DNA of 64,000 nucleotides from JACCYJ01 sp038198775 (GCA_038198775.1 JBBPZV010000006.1:1-64000), one strand, 5' to 3'; counted from the first letter of the stretch, positions 33,819-42,575 are shown. The notes: generated by a model from the letters alone, not told the origin. A program made the numbers and translations.

Positions 33819-34438
33819 TCCGGGTGCTGCTCGTGGACGACCACCAACTGGTACGGCACGGACTGGAGCAGCTGCTGGCCGCAGCTGTCGATATCGAGGT
33901 CGTCGGAACAGCCGCGGACGGCGCAGAGGCCCTCGAACGCATCACCGAGCTGAGGCCCGACGTGGTCCTCATGGACCTGTTGATGCCCGGGGTAGACGGC
34001 GTTCAGGCGACCCGCCGGGCCCGCTCGACACACGCGGACACCCAAGTCGTCGTACTGACCTCCTTCTCCGATCGGGACCGGATCCTCGACGCGATCGACG
34101 CCGGCGCGGTCGGCTACCTGCTCAAGGACGTCGATCCCGACGACCTCGTCAGCAGCATCCGCGCCGCTGCTCGCGGTGAGTCACCGCTGCACCCGAAGGC
34201 GGCGCGCGAGCTGCTGCTATCGCGCTCCGGAGCCGGTGGGCAGGCGCCCGGTGAGCTCACGCCCCGTGAGCTCGAGGTGCTGCGCCTGGTGCGACTGGGC
34301 CTCGCCAACAAGCAGATCGGGCGCCGGCTCGGCATCAGCGAGCGCACCGTCAAGGCGCACCTCACCTCGATCTTCCAGCGCATCGGCGTCTCCGACCGCA
34401 CCTCGGCCGCCCTGTGGGCCGAACGCCTGGGCCTGTAG
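33815..34438 (+). CDS. response regulator, NarL/FixJ family
   Basis: A 207-residue regulator. Receiver domain with acidic pair DDH at 8-10, phosphoacceptor Asp54 in VVLMDLLMPGVDG, and Lys in YLLKDVDPDD. The LuxR-type HTH is TPRELEVLRLVRLGLANKQIGRRLGISERTVKAHLTSIFQRIGV. The ATG overlaps the kinase stop (ATGA), so the pair is coupled. Targets are unknown; the secreted-protein promoter is a natural guess. Confidence 0.95.
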   Translation: MIRVLLVDDHQLVRHGLEQLLAAAVDIEVVGTAADGAEALERITELRPDVVLMDLLMPGVDGVQATRRARSTHADTQVVVLTSFSDRDRILDAIDAGAVGYLLKDVDPDDLVSSIRAAARGESPLHPKAARELLLSRSGAGGQAPGELTPRELEVLRLVRLGLANKQIGRRLGISERTVKAHLTSIFQRIGVSDRTSAALWAERLGL

Positions 34439-34445
34439 GCCCTAC

Positions 34446-34530
34446 GCCGCTATCCCAGGTTAACGTGGGATAGCGGCACATCGAATGGCGCACACCCCGT
34501 TGCAAGCGCTGCTCAGCCATTGGGAGTACC
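34446..34530 (+). repeat. dispersed two-hairpin repeat, copy C
   Basis: Hairpin 1 is a perfect 12-bp stem, GCCGCTATCCCA (34446-34457) with TGGGATAGCGGC (34466-34477). Hairpin 2 pairs AATGGC (34484-34489) with GCCATT (34516-34521). It lies eight bases after the response regulator stop in the gap to prcA, same orientation as copy B, and could also terminate the cassette transcript. Confidence 0.78.
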
Positions 34531-34597
34531 AAGCCCCAAAGCAGCCACGGCCCGCTAGCAGCCCGGCGTCCCCGAGCGCCGGCCACAGCAGGCTGGT

Positions 34598-35323
34598 TCA
34601 CCCACCGGAGGCCGGCGGCTCTCCCGCTCGCAGCGCCCGTGTCACCGCGGTGTCGCCGAGCCGCCGAAACTTGCGCTGCTGCGGCCGGGTCCGGTCGAGC
34701 AGCGCGGCCTCGATCTGCTCGGCACCGAGCTCCCGCGCCGGGGTACCGTCACCCTCGTCCGCGAGGGCGGCAACCGCCAGAGCCACCGCTTCGTCCAGTC
34801 CGAGCCCATCGCGGTAGTGCGCCTCCAGGTGCGCCGTCGCCTTCTCTGCCGACCCCCCCATGACCGCGAAGCGGTGCTCGTCAGCCACCGACCCGTCGTA
34901 CGTGAGCCGGTAGATCTCGTCCTCGACCGGCGAGCCGCCGACCTCGGCGACGAAGATCTCCACCTCGTACGGCTTCTCCGCGCCGGAGGAGAAGATCGTG
35001 CCCAGCGTCTGCGCGTACGCGTTGGCGAGGCCTCGACCCGTGACGTCGCGCCGGTCGTAGGAGTAGCCACGCAGGTCGGCGAGGCGGACCCCTGCGATGC
35101 GCAGGTTCTCGAACTCGTTGTAACGGCCCACCGCCGCGAACGCGATCCGGTCATAGATCTCGCTGATCTTGTGCAACGCCGGCGACAGGTTCTCGGCCAC
35201 CAGCACGATGCCGTCCGCGTACTGCACTGCCACCAGGCTGCGGCCGCGGGAGATGCCCTTGCGCGCGTAGTCGGCCCGGTCCCGCATCAGCTGCTCGGGT
35301 GAGACGTAGAACGGGGTCGTCAC
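34598..35323 (-). CDS. prcA: 20S proteasome alpha subunit
   Basis: A 241-residue alpha subunit without propeptide: VSPEQLMRDRADYARKGISRGRSLVAVQYADGIVLVAEN (H0 helix and first strand), and the alpha ring gate at the N-terminus. It forms the outer rings of the proteasome and docks the ARC ATPase. GTG start with AGAGGA five bases before. It follows prcB by 22 bases and ends 160 bp from the response regulator stop; copy C of the repeat lies in that gap. Confidence 0.97.
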   Translation of the reverse strand: MTTPFYVSPEQLMRDRADYARKGISRGRSLVAVQYADGIVLVAENLSPALHKISEIYDRIAFAAVGRYNEFENLRIAGVRLADLRGYSYDRRDVTGRGLANAYAQTLGTIFSSGAEKPYEVEIFVAEVGGSPVEDEIYRLTYDGSVADEHRFAVMGGSAEKATAHLEAHYRDGLGLDEAVALAVAALADEGDGTPARELGAEQIEAALLDRTRPQQRKFRRLGDTAVTRALRAGEPPASGG

Positions 35324-35345
35324 GACGGTCCTCTCGTACGGGGCG

Positions 35346-36185
35346 TCAGATGAGCGGGGCGGCGGGGCCGTCGGGGCGCGCCATCCGGGCTTCGATGACC
35401 GTGTCGGCGACGGCGGCGACCTCGGCGTCGTCGATGCGCCGGAAGCCGTCGTCGGTCACCACGACGACGACCGGGAAGATGCGCCGGGTCAGGTCCGGCC
35501 CACCGGTCGCCGAGTCGTCGTCGGCCGCGTCGTACAGCGCCTGGATCGTCGCGGTGATGCACGCCCGCTCGTCCAGACCGTCCCGGTAGAGCTTCTTCAG
35601 CGAGCCGCGGGCGAACAGCGAACCGGAGCCGACGGCGTGGAACGAGTGCTCCTCGTAGCGTCCACCGGCCAGGTCATAGGAGAAGATCCGGCCGGCACCG
35701 CTCTCGAGGTCGAACCCGGCGAACAGCGGCACCACCGCTAGGCCTTGCATGGCCATGGCCAGGTTGCCGCGGATCATCGTCGACAGCCGGTTCGCCTTGC
35801 CGTCCAGGGACAGCGTGGTGCCCTCGATCTTTTCGTAGTGTTCGAGCTCGGCCTGGAACAACCGGACCATCTCGACCGCGAAGCCCGCGCTGCCCGCGAT
35901 GCCGACGCAGGAGTACTCGTCGGCCGGAAAGACCTTCTCGATGTCGCGCTGGGCGATGATGTTGCCCATCGTCGCCCGCCGGTCGCCGGCCATGATGACG
36001 CCTTCGGCGAAGGTGGCAGCGACGATGGTGGTCCCGTGCGGGAGCGCTGCCGGCGGGATCGAGACCGCAGGGGTACGCACCCCCGGCAGCAGCTCCGGCG
36101 CGTGGTTGGCCAAGAAGTCGGTGAACGACGACGACCCGGCCACCAGGAACGGCTCCGGCAGCCTGCCCGCGGGCGAGGACGTCAC
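35346..36185 (-). CDS. prcB: 20S proteasome beta subunit
   Basis: A 279-residue precursor with a propeptide of 51 residues; autocleavage at HG|TTIVAATF exposes Thr52, the catalytic nucleophile. The body contains GVIMAGDRRATMGNIIAQRDIEKVF and the substrate-binding SYDLAGGRYEEHSFHAVGSGS. It makes the inner proteolytic rings. The GTG overlaps the pup stop by four bases, so Pup and PrcB are translated together. Confidence 0.97.
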   Translation of the reverse strand: MTSSPAGRLPEPFLVAGSSSFTDFLANHAPELLPGVRTPAVSIPPAALPHGTTIVAATFAEGVIMAGDRRATMGNIIAQRDIEKVFPADEYSCVGIAGSAGFAVEMVRLFQAELEHYEKIEGTTLSLDGKANRLSTMIRGNLAMAMQGLAVVPLFAGFDLESGAGRIFSYDLAGGRYEEHSFHAVGSGSLFARGSLKKLYRDGLDERACITATIQALYDAADDDSATGGPDLTRRIFPVVVVVTDDGFRRIDDAEVAAVADTVIEARMARPDGPAAPLI

Positions 36186-36391
36186 TGTCCGCCCTTCTGG
36201 ACGAAGCCGCGAACGAACTCCTCGGCGTTCTCCTCCAAGACGTCGTCGATCTCGTCCAGGATCGCGTCGACGTCGTCGTCGAGCCGCTCCTTGCGCTCGG
36301 CGACCTCGTCGCCGGACTCGACCTGCGGCGACTCCTCGTTCTCGCCCTGCCGGCGCGTCGTCTTGTGCTGTTGTCCGCTGTCGCGGGCCAC
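36182..36391 (-). CDS. pup: prokaryotic ubiquitin-like protein Pup
   Basis: A 69-residue, highly charged protein ending FVRGFVQKGGQ. The C-terminal Gln is deamidated by Dop to Glu before ligation by PafA. The region DDVDAILDEIDDVLEENAEEFVR forms the helix that binds the ARC coiled coil. GTG start with GGAGG nine bases upstream. It follows dop by 83 bp. Confidence 0.97.
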   Translation of the reverse strand: MARDSGQQHKTTRRQGENEESPQVESGDEVAERKERLDDDVDAILDEIDDVLEENAEEFVRGFVQKGGQ

Positions 36392-36474
36392 GATCCACCA
36401 CCTCCGGATCGTCGGCTCCCCCGCCGGGGGCCGACACCGTCGACCCTACAAGCAGGGGAGACCCCTAGCCTGGG

Positions 36475-37980
36475 TCAGCGCCGGGTCAGCGCGGCGAACA
36501 GCTGGTCCGCGGTGTCGCAGCGGTCGAGGAGGGCACCGACGTGCTCGCGGGTGCCTCGCAGCGGTTCCAGGGTGGGGATGCGCTGCAACGACTGCTGATC
36601 GGGCAGGTCGAAGATGACCGAGTCCCACGAGGCGGCCGCCACGTCGTGCGGGAACTGTGCCAGGCAGCGGCCGCGGAAGTACGCCCGGGTGTCCGCCGGT
36701 GGCGTGGTCATCGCGAGGGAGACCTCCTGGTCGGTGACCAGCCTAGCCATCCGGCCGCGCTGGACGAGTCGGTGGAACAGTCCGCGGTCCTCGCGCAGGT
36801 CCGCGTACTGCAAGTCGATCAGCGCAAGCTTCGGATGGCCCCAGTCCAGCCCGTCGCGCTCCCGGTACGACTCGAGCAGCGCCAGCTTGGCCACCCAGTC
36901 CAGCTCGGTGCGGCACTGCAGCGGATCAGACCCCAGCCTGGCCAGCACCGACTCCCATCGGTCGAGCACGTCGGCGGTCTGCTCGTCGCGGCCGTCCTGG
37001 TGCTCGACGAAACCGCGGGCCGCCTCCAGGTAGGCCTCCTGCACCTGCACCGCGGTCATCCGGCGACCGTCCTTGAGGCGCAGCAGGTGGCGCAGCGTCG
37101 GGTCGTGGGACACCGCCCTCAGCTCGGGGACGGGTCGCTCCAGCGCCAGGTCACCGGTCAGCACCCGCGCCTCGATCATCGCGAGGACCAGCGCGGTGGT
37201 GCCGACCTTCAGGTACGTCGAAGTCTCCGACAGGTTGGCGTCACCGAGGATGACGTGGAGCCGGCGGTACTTGCTGGGGTCCGCGTGCGGCTCGTCGCGG
37301 GTGTTGATGATCGGTCGCTTCAGCGTGGTCTCCAAGCCCACCTCGACCTCGAAGTAGTCCGCGCGCTGACTGAGCTGGAAGCCGCGACCGCTTCCGTCCT
37401 GGCCCACCCCGACCCGTCCGGCCCCCGCGACCACCTGCCGCGTGACGAAGAACGGCGTCAGGTACTCGACGATGTCGGCGAACGGCGTCGCCCGCTCCAT
37501 CAGGTAGTTCTCGTGGGCGCCGTACGAGGCACCCTTGTTGTCGACGTTGTTCTTGTACAGCAGCAAGGTGGCGGCCCTGGGCAGCTGCGAGGCCAGCTCG
37601 GCTGCCCGGCGCATGACCGCCTCGCCGGCCTTGTCCCACACCACGACGTCGCGGGGGTTCGTGCACTCGGGCGTCGAGTACTCGGGATGGGCATGGTCGA
37701 CGTAGAGCCGGGCGCCGTTGGTGAGGATGACGTTGGCCAGCCCGAGGTCCTCGTCGGTCAGCTGGCTGGAGTCCGCGACGTCGCGAGCCATCTCGAAGCC
37801 GCGGGCGTCACGCAGCGGGTTCTCCTCCTCGAAGTCCCAGCGGGCCCGGCGCGCGGCCTGTCCGGCGTTGGCGTACGCGTTGACCACCTGCGTCGACGCC
37901 AGCATTGGGTTCGCCGTCGGCTGGTCCACGACCGAGATGCCGTACTCCACCTCGGTTCCCATCACCCGGCGTACGCTCAC
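36475..37980 (-). CDS. dop: deamidase/depupylase Dop
   Basis: A 501-residue paralogue of PafA with the longer N-terminus GTEVEYGISVVDQPTANPMLASTQVV and the Dop-loop region after it. The catalytic Asp is in YVDHAHPEYSTPEC. It deamidates Pup-Gln and removes Pup from substrates. TAGGGT six bases before the GTG indicates a leaderless transcript; an in-frame ATG six codons on could be used instead. The ending FDLPDQQSLQRIPTLEPLRGTREHVGALLD is typical. Confidence 0.97.
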   Translation of the reverse strand: MSVRRVMGTEVEYGISVVDQPTANPMLASTQVVNAYANAGQAARRARWDFEEENPLRDARGFEMARDVADSSQLTDEDLGLANVILTNGARLYVDHAHPEYSTPECTNPRDVVVWDKAGEAVMRRAAELASQLPRAATLLLYKNNVDNKGASYGAHENYLMERATPFADIVEYLTPFFVTRQVVAGAGRVGVGQDGSGRGFQLSQRADYFEVEVGLETTLKRPIINTRDEPHADPSKYRRLHVILGDANLSETSTYLKVGTTALVLAMIEARVLTGDLALERPVPELRAVSHDPTLRHLLRLKDGRRMTAVQVQEAYLEAARGFVEHQDGRDEQTADVLDRWESVLARLGSDPLQCRTELDWVAKLALLESYRERDGLDWGHPKLALIDLQYADLREDRGLFHRLVQRGRMARLVTDQEVSLAMTTPPADTRAYFRGRCLAQFPHDVAAASWDSVIFDLPDQQSLQRIPTLEPLRGTREHVGALLDRCDTADQLFAALTRR

Positions 37981-37986
37981 GCCTCA

Positions 37987-37992
37987 ACCCTA
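37987..37992 (-). promoter_or_regulatory. -10 (TAGGGT) for leaderless dop-pup-prcBA transcript
   Basis: TAGGGT, six bases TGAGGC, GTG at 37980, the same layout as pafA. Confidence 0.5.
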
Positions 37993-38007
37993 CGGCGGGG
38001 ACGGGCG

Positions 38008-39279
38008 ATGGACGTGGGCGACGAGCGGGTCGCGCTGGTCGACGAGCACGGGCACGTCGTCGGGGCCGCGCCCCGCCGTGAGGTGCGGCGGCGCAACCTG
38101 CGGCACATGGCCACCGGGGTGATCGTCCGCAACCGCCTCGGCTTGGTCTACGTCCATCTCCGCACCCCCACGAAGGACGTCTTCGCTGGGATGCACGACT
38201 GCTGCGCCGGCGGCGTCGTCGGCGCGGGCGAGACGCCGGAACAGGCGGCGTACCGCGAGCTGGCAGAGGAGCTCGGCGTCACTGGAGTCACGCTGGTGCC
38301 GGTGCTGGTGGATGCGTACGCCGACGACGTCACCCGGTACGTCGCGTACGTCTACGAGGCACTGTGGGACGGTCCGATGCGACACCAGCCGGAGGAGGTG
38401 GCCTGGGGCGGCTGGATGACGCTGGAGGAGCTCGCCGAACGGCTGGCGGACCCCGGCTGGCCGTTCGTCCCCGACAGCGGAGCGCTGGTCACTCGGTGGT
38501 TGGCCGACCGGCTCGCGGCGCGGGAGGAGGTCCCGGGCGGCTGGGACAGCGTGGCCACTCTTGTGGAGGGGCGCTGGGTCGACCGCGTGCCGCGCCGGCC
38601 TGAGGTGGCCGCGACGCTGCGGACCGAGACCAGGCTGCTGCCCTGGCTGGGCCCGCAGCTGCCGATCCCGGTGCCGCAGCCGGTCGTGGTCTGCGAGGAC
38701 CCGCTTCGGGTGCGGCACCCGATGTTGCCTGGGCTGGCCGGAGGACCGTACGACCGGGGCTTGGGCCGGTCGCTCGGCCGCTTCCTGCGGGCGTTGCACG
38801 CCGTGCCGGTCGCCGCCGCGGTGGCACGGGGGGTCCCCGGCGCCGCCGCCGCCGCGGCGCAGCGAGACGAGCAGCTTCGACGCTTCGCGGCCGAGGTCGT
38901 GCCGATGCTGCCGGCCGGTGTCCGGGTCAGGGCCCGGAGGCTGCTCGATGCGGTCGGGCGTGCCCCCCACGACTCATTGGTCCACGCCGACCTCGGCCCG
39001 GAGCACCTGCTGGTGAGCGAGGGCCGGCTGAGCGGCGTCATCGACTGGTCGGACTCCTACGTCGGCGACCCAGCGCTGGACCTGTCCTGGGTGCTGCACG
39101 GCGCCCCGGCGGAGTTCGCGGCCGGGGTCGCGGGCGCCTACGGTGTGGACGCCGAGCTGCGAGAACGGTCGCTTCAGTGGCACCGCCTCGGGCCGTGGCA
39201 CGAGGTGACGTACGGCTGGGACACCGATCAGCCGGCCTACGTCGAGTCGGGTCTCTCCGGTGTCCTCGCGCGCCTCTAG
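38008..39279 (+). CDS. Nudix hydrolase fused to aminoglycoside-phosphotransferase-like domain
   Basis: A 423-residue two-domain protein. The N-terminal 165 residues are a Nudix domain; the box GVVGAGETPEQAAYRELAEELGV begins at Gly69 and matches GX5EX7REUXEEXGU exactly. The C-terminal part from about 220 is APH-like with the Brenner motif VHADLGPEHLLV and VIDWSDSYVGDPALDLSW, where DWSD takes the place of the usual DFGD/DWED. The first domain should cleave a nucleoside-diphosphate-X; the second could phosphorylate a small metabolite. The pairing suggests linked salvage or repair steps (inference). It is divergent from dop by 27 bp. Confidence 0.87.
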   Translation: MDVGDERVALVDEHGHVVGAAPRREVRRRNLRHMATGVIVRNRLGLVYVHLRTPTKDVFAGMHDCCAGGVVGAGETPEQAAYRELAEELGVTGVTLVPVLVDAYADDVTRYVAYVYEALWDGPMRHQPEEVAWGGWMTLEELAERLADPGWPFVPDSGALVTRWLADRLAAREEVPGGWDSVATLVEGRWVDRVPRRPEVAATLRTETRLLPWLGPQLPIPVPQPVVVCEDPLRVRHPMLPGLAGGPYDRGLGRSLGRFLRALHAVPVAAAVARGVPGAAAAAAQRDEQLRRFAAEVVPMLPAGVRVRARRLLDAVGRAPHDSLVHADLGPEHLLVSEGRLSGVIDWSDSYVGDPALDLSWVLHGAPAEFAAGVAGAYGVDAELRERSLQWHRLGPWHEVTYGWDTDQPAYVESGLSGVLARL

Positions 39280-39288
39280 CCCGACCTG

Positions 39289-39326
39289 TCACTCCCTCAG
39301 CGGGCTGGAGGGCGCTGAGGGAGTGA
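39289..39326. terminator. strong hairpin between the convergent fusion-protein genes
   Basis: TCACTCCCTCAGC (39289-39301) and GCTGAGGGAGTGA (39314-39326) form a perfect 13-bp stem with a 12-nt loop. It contains the stop codon of the minus-strand gene and lies nine bases after the stop of the plus-strand gene. No T tract. Confidence 0.65.
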
Positions 39327-40452
39327 AAAGTCGCGGGGCAGCGGGCTCGTCGTTGCCGAAGACCACGTCGGCCCGCTCAGAGGGGCGGATGCTTTCGAGG
39401 TACACCCGGCACGCGGGGTGGTAGCGGCGGTCGTACGCCTCGGCAGTCGCCGCCGTGCCGCCGAAAAGCACCGCATCGCGTGCGATCGCCCGCGAGCGGG
39501 CGACCGGGAAGCTCGTGTCGACGAGCACGACCCGATCCCAGTGCGCCGCCACCTCCGGGCGAAGCAGGAAGGTCCCGTCCACGATGACCACAGCATCGGA
39601 CGCGAGGGGAGTCCGTGGCGCATCGACCGGCTCGTCGGTGCCCAGGTCGTGCACCCGGTCGCGGTAACACCGGTCCCCGCCCGGCCCCAACGGCACCAGC
39701 ACCTCGCGGACGAAGGCGTCGACGTCGTACGCGTCCTCGTAGTAGCCCTGCGGGGACCACCGTCCCCGGCGGTAGCGCCGGTCCCGGCGATGGTGGAACC
39801 CGTCGAGCGTCACGTGGACCGCCGGCCGGCCGCTGCCGCGGATGGCGTCGACGAGCTCGCGGGCGAGCGTCGACTTGCCGGCCGCGGTGATCCCGTCGAC
39901 GGCGACTCGTAGCGGGTGCCCGGGGCGGGCGCCGAACCGGTCTACCACCGTTGCGATCGCGGCCTCCCGCGTCCAGAGGCGCTTGCCGAGGTGGACCGCC
40001 TCAGGGGCCTTGGCGTACGTCCCGAAGTGGGAGACGTCGACGTAGCCGCTGGAGCGGTACAACCCGAGCGCCGCCGGCTGCCGCTGCCCCGTCTCCAGCA
40101 CCAGCCAGTCGACGCCGGCGCTGCGGGCGGCGGATTCCAGGTGCGCGAGGACGGCGCGTGCCACCCCCCGTCCCCGAGACGACGGCGCCACGTACATGCG
40201 CTTGATCTCCGCCGGCGCCGCGCCGGGCAAGCCACCGTAGCCACCCGGCTCGTGACGGCGCCATCCGCCGACGGCGGCCGGCTCGCCACCGTCGTCGTAC
40301 GCCACCACGAACAGGCCGGCCGGCGGCTCGAACTGGGCGGGATCGACTGGCGCTTCGTCCCGGCCGCCGTAGATCCGGACGTATTCGTGCTGCACCTGCT
40401 CGACCAGCCGTTGGGCGTCCGGGTGGTGGTACGGCACCGGCCGGATGAGCAC
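39289..40452 (-). CDS. GNAT acetyltransferase fused to uridine kinase-like P-loop kinase
   Basis: A 387-residue two-domain protein. Residues 1-155 are a GNAT domain (EIKRMYVAPSSRGRGVARAVLAHLE, then LYRSSGYVDVSHFG). Residues 180-387 are a P-loop kinase with Walker A GITAAGKST (187-195), a VTLDGFHHRRD motif, and VVIVDGTFLLRPEV, like uridine kinase. Substrates are unknown. GTG start; it follows a small membrane protein gene by one base and is in line with arc. The last codons lie in the terminator stem. Confidence 0.87.
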   Translation of the reverse strand: MLIRPVPYHHPDAQRLVEQVQHEYVRIYGGRDEAPVDPAQFEPPAGLFVVAYDDGGEPAAVGGWRRHEPGGYGGLPGAAPAEIKRMYVAPSSRGRGVARAVLAHLESAARSAGVDWLVLETGQRQPAALGLYRSSGYVDVSHFGTYAKAPEAVHLGKRLWTREAAIATVVDRFGARPGHPLRVAVDGITAAGKSTLARELVDAIRGSGRPAVHVTLDGFHHRRDRRYRRGRWSPQGYYEDAYDVDAFVREVLVPLGPGGDRCYRDRVHDLGTDEPVDAPRTPLASDAVVIVDGTFLLRPEVAAHWDRVVLVDTSFPVARSRAIARDAVLFGGTAATAEAYDRRYHPACRVYLESIRPSERADVVFGNDEPAAPRLFTPSAPSSPLRE

Positions 40453-40453
40453 C

Positions 40454-40789
40454 TCAGCGGCGGCGCTGGCGCTGCTGCCAGGCCGCCGCGACGTTGACGC
40501 TGACGATGCCGGCCCAGGCGATCAGGATGCCCGGCAGCGAAGCCGTGCCGCCCGCGATCGCGGTGATCGGGATCCCGGTGCCGAGCGACACGATGCCCAG
40601 CGCCAGCTGGTTCCCGCTGCCGGGCGGGCTGGCGTAGCGCTTCGCCTCGACCTCGACCCGGGCCGCGATGGTCTGCTCCAACCGTTCGGCGAACGACTCG
40701 ACCAGCGCCGGTTCGTACTCCCGCCCGAGCTCGGCGCGGGCGGCGATGGTCGCCTCCAGGTCCCTTGCCAGCGGCTCCTCCGGGGCCAT
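40454..40789 (-). CDS. small membrane protein of unknown function
   Basis: A 111-residue protein: a charged helical N-terminal half (LEATIAARAELGREYEPALVESFAERLEQTIAARVEVEAKRY) and two transmembrane helices (LALGIVSLGTGIPITAIAG and LPGILIAWAGIVSVNVAAAW), ending QQRQRRR. I recognise the general look of actinobacterial integral membrane proteins with a cytosolic helical head, but no named role. It starts three bases after the arc stop and precedes the GNAT-kinase gene by one base, so the three form an operon. Confidence 0.78.
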   Translation of the reverse strand: MAPEEPLARDLEATIAARAELGREYEPALVESFAERLEQTIAARVEVEAKRYASPPGSGNQLALGIVSLGTGIPITAIAGGTASLPGILIAWAGIVSVNVAAAWQQRQRRR

Positions 40790-40792
40790 GGC

Positions 40793-42535
40793 CTACAGGT
40801 ACTGGCCGGTGTTGGCCACGGTCTCGATGGAGCGACCCGGCTCGGTCCCCTCCTTGCCGGTGACCAGGGTCCGGATGAACACGATGCGCTCGCCCTTCTT
40901 GCCCGAGATCCGGGCCCAGTCGTCGGGGTTGGTGGTGTTGGGAAGGTCCTCGTTCTCCTTGAACTCGTCGATGCACGCCTGCAGCATGTGGTGCACCCGC
41001 AGCCCTCGCTGCCCGGTGTCGATGAGGTCCTTGATCGCCATCTTCTTCGCGCGGTCCACGATGTTCTGGATCATCGCGCCGGAGTTGAAGTCCTTGAAGT
41101 AGAGGACCTCCTTGTCACCGTTGGCGTAGGTGACCTCGAGGAAGCGGTTGTCCTCGGACTCGGTGTACATCCGCTCGACGGCGCGCTGGATCATGCCGGC
41201 GACGCAGGCATCGGGGTCACCGCCGAACTCGGAGAGGTCCTCGGCGTGCAGCGGAAGGTCGGAGGTGAGGTACTTGGTGAAGATGTCGCGGGCGGACTCC
41301 ACATCTGGTCGCTCGATCTTGATCTTCACGTCGAGCCGGCCGGGTCGCAAGATCGCCGGGTCGATCATGTCCTCACGGTTGGACGCGCCGATGACGATGA
41401 CGTTCTCGAGCCCCTCGACCCCGTCGATCTCGCTCAGCAGCTGCGGCACGATGGTGTTCTCGACGTCGGATGACACCCCGGACCCGCGAGTACGAAACAG
41501 CGAGTCCATCTCGTCGAAGAACACGATGACCGGGGTGCCCTCGGACGCCTTCTCCCGGGCCCGTTGGAACACCAACCGGATGTGCCGCTCGGTCTCGCCG
41601 ACGTACTTGTTCAGCAGCTCGGGGCCCTTGATGTTGAGGAAGAAGCTCTTGCCCTCCTCGCCGGTGCGGGCTGCGACCTTCTTTGCCAGCGAGCTGGCGA
41701 CCGCCTTGGCGATGAGCGTCTTTCCGCATCCGGGCGGACCGTACAGCAGGATCCCCTTCGGGGGCTTCAGCTTGTGCTCGGTGAACAGGTCCGGATAGAG
41801 GTACGGCAGCTCGATGGCGTCACGGATCGCCTCGATCTGGCGCATCAGCCCGCCGATCTGGCCGTAGTCGATGTCCGGGACCTCCTCGAGCACCAGCTCC
41901 TCGACCTCGGTCTTGGGGACCTTCTCGTAGACGTAACCGGCCCTGGCGTCGAGCAGCAGCGAGTCGCCGGCGCGCAAGGTGGTCTTGCGCAGCGAGTCGG
42001 CGATCCGCACGACGCGTTCCTCGTCGGCGTTGCCGATCACCAGCACGCGGTCGCCGTCGGCGAGGGTCTCCTTGAGCATCACCACCTCGCCGACCTGCTC
42101 GAAGCGCAGTGCCGCGACCACGTTGAGGGCCTCGTTGAGCAGCACCTCCTGGCCGCGGTGAAGCTCCTCGGGGTCGATGCTGGGGCTGATCGCGACGCGA
42201 AGCTTGCGGCCGCCGGTAAAGACATCGACGGTGTCGTCGTCGTTTCGGTGCAAGAAGGTGCCGAACCCGGTGGGGGGCTGCGCCAGCCGGTCAACCTCCT
42301 CCTTGAGCGTGAGGATCTGGTCCCGCGCCTCGCGCAGCGTCGATGTCAACCGCTCGTTCTGGGCCGTCGTGGCGGCCAACCGCGCGTGCGCCTCGGCCAG
42401 CCGGGCCTCGATGCTGCGGTTGTCCCCGGGCACCGACATCAACCGGTGCCGCAGGTGCTCGACCTCGGCCCGTAGGTACTGCACCTCGCTGTCTCGAGCA
42501 CCTGTCGAGCGAGGCTTGTCCGGTCGCTCCGACAT
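40793..42535 (-). CDS. arc: proteasome-associated ATPase ARC/Mpa
   Basis: A 580-residue AAA+ protein: N-terminal coiled coil (about 15-95) that captures Pup, two OB domains (about 100-235), then the AAA module with Walker A GPPGCGKT and Walker B VIVFFDEMD. The C-terminus TGQYL carries the HbYX-like QYL that opens the proteasome gate. It unfolds pupylated proteins. GGAGGT six bases before the ATG selects this start over a GTG two codons earlier. TAGGGT at 42570-42575 is the likely -10. Confidence 0.97.
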   Translation of the reverse strand: MSERPDKPRSTGARDSEVQYLRAEVEHLRHRLMSVPGDNRSIEARLAEAHARLAATTAQNERLTSTLREARDQILTLKEEVDRLAQPPTGFGTFLHRNDDDTVDVFTGGRKLRVAISPSIDPEELHRGQEVLLNEALNVVAALRFEQVGEVVMLKETLADGDRVLVIGNADEERVVRIADSLRKTTLRAGDSLLLDARAGYVYEKVPKTEVEELVLEEVPDIDYGQIGGLMRQIEAIRDAIELPYLYPDLFTEHKLKPPKGILLYGPPGCGKTLIAKAVASSLAKKVAARTGEEGKSFFLNIKGPELLNKYVGETERHIRLVFQRAREKASEGTPVIVFFDEMDSLFRTRGSGVSSDVENTIVPQLLSEIDGVEGLENVIVIGASNREDMIDPAILRPGRLDVKIKIERPDVESARDIFTKYLTSDLPLHAEDLSEFGGDPDACVAGMIQRAVERMYTESEDNRFLEVTYANGDKEVLYFKDFNSGAMIQNIVDRAKKMAIKDLIDTGQRGLRVHHMLQACIDEFKENEDLPNTTNPDDWARISGKKGERIVFIRTLVTGKEGTEPGRSIETVANTGQYL

Positions 42536-42569
42536 CGCCACACCTCCACGGATGGGGGTTCAGGGCACG

Positions 42570-42575
42570 ACCCTA
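42570..42575 (-). promoter_or_regulatory. candidate -10 (TAGGGT) for arc
   Basis: It gives a leader of about 28 nt holding the GGAGGT site; located in the 117-bp gap after trmI. Confidence 0.45.

Noticed and set aside
36541..38007. N-terminal 489 codons of the plus-strand frame that continues into the Nudix gene
   Set aside because: This part is antisense to dop; the Nudix domain starts at the ATG at 38008.
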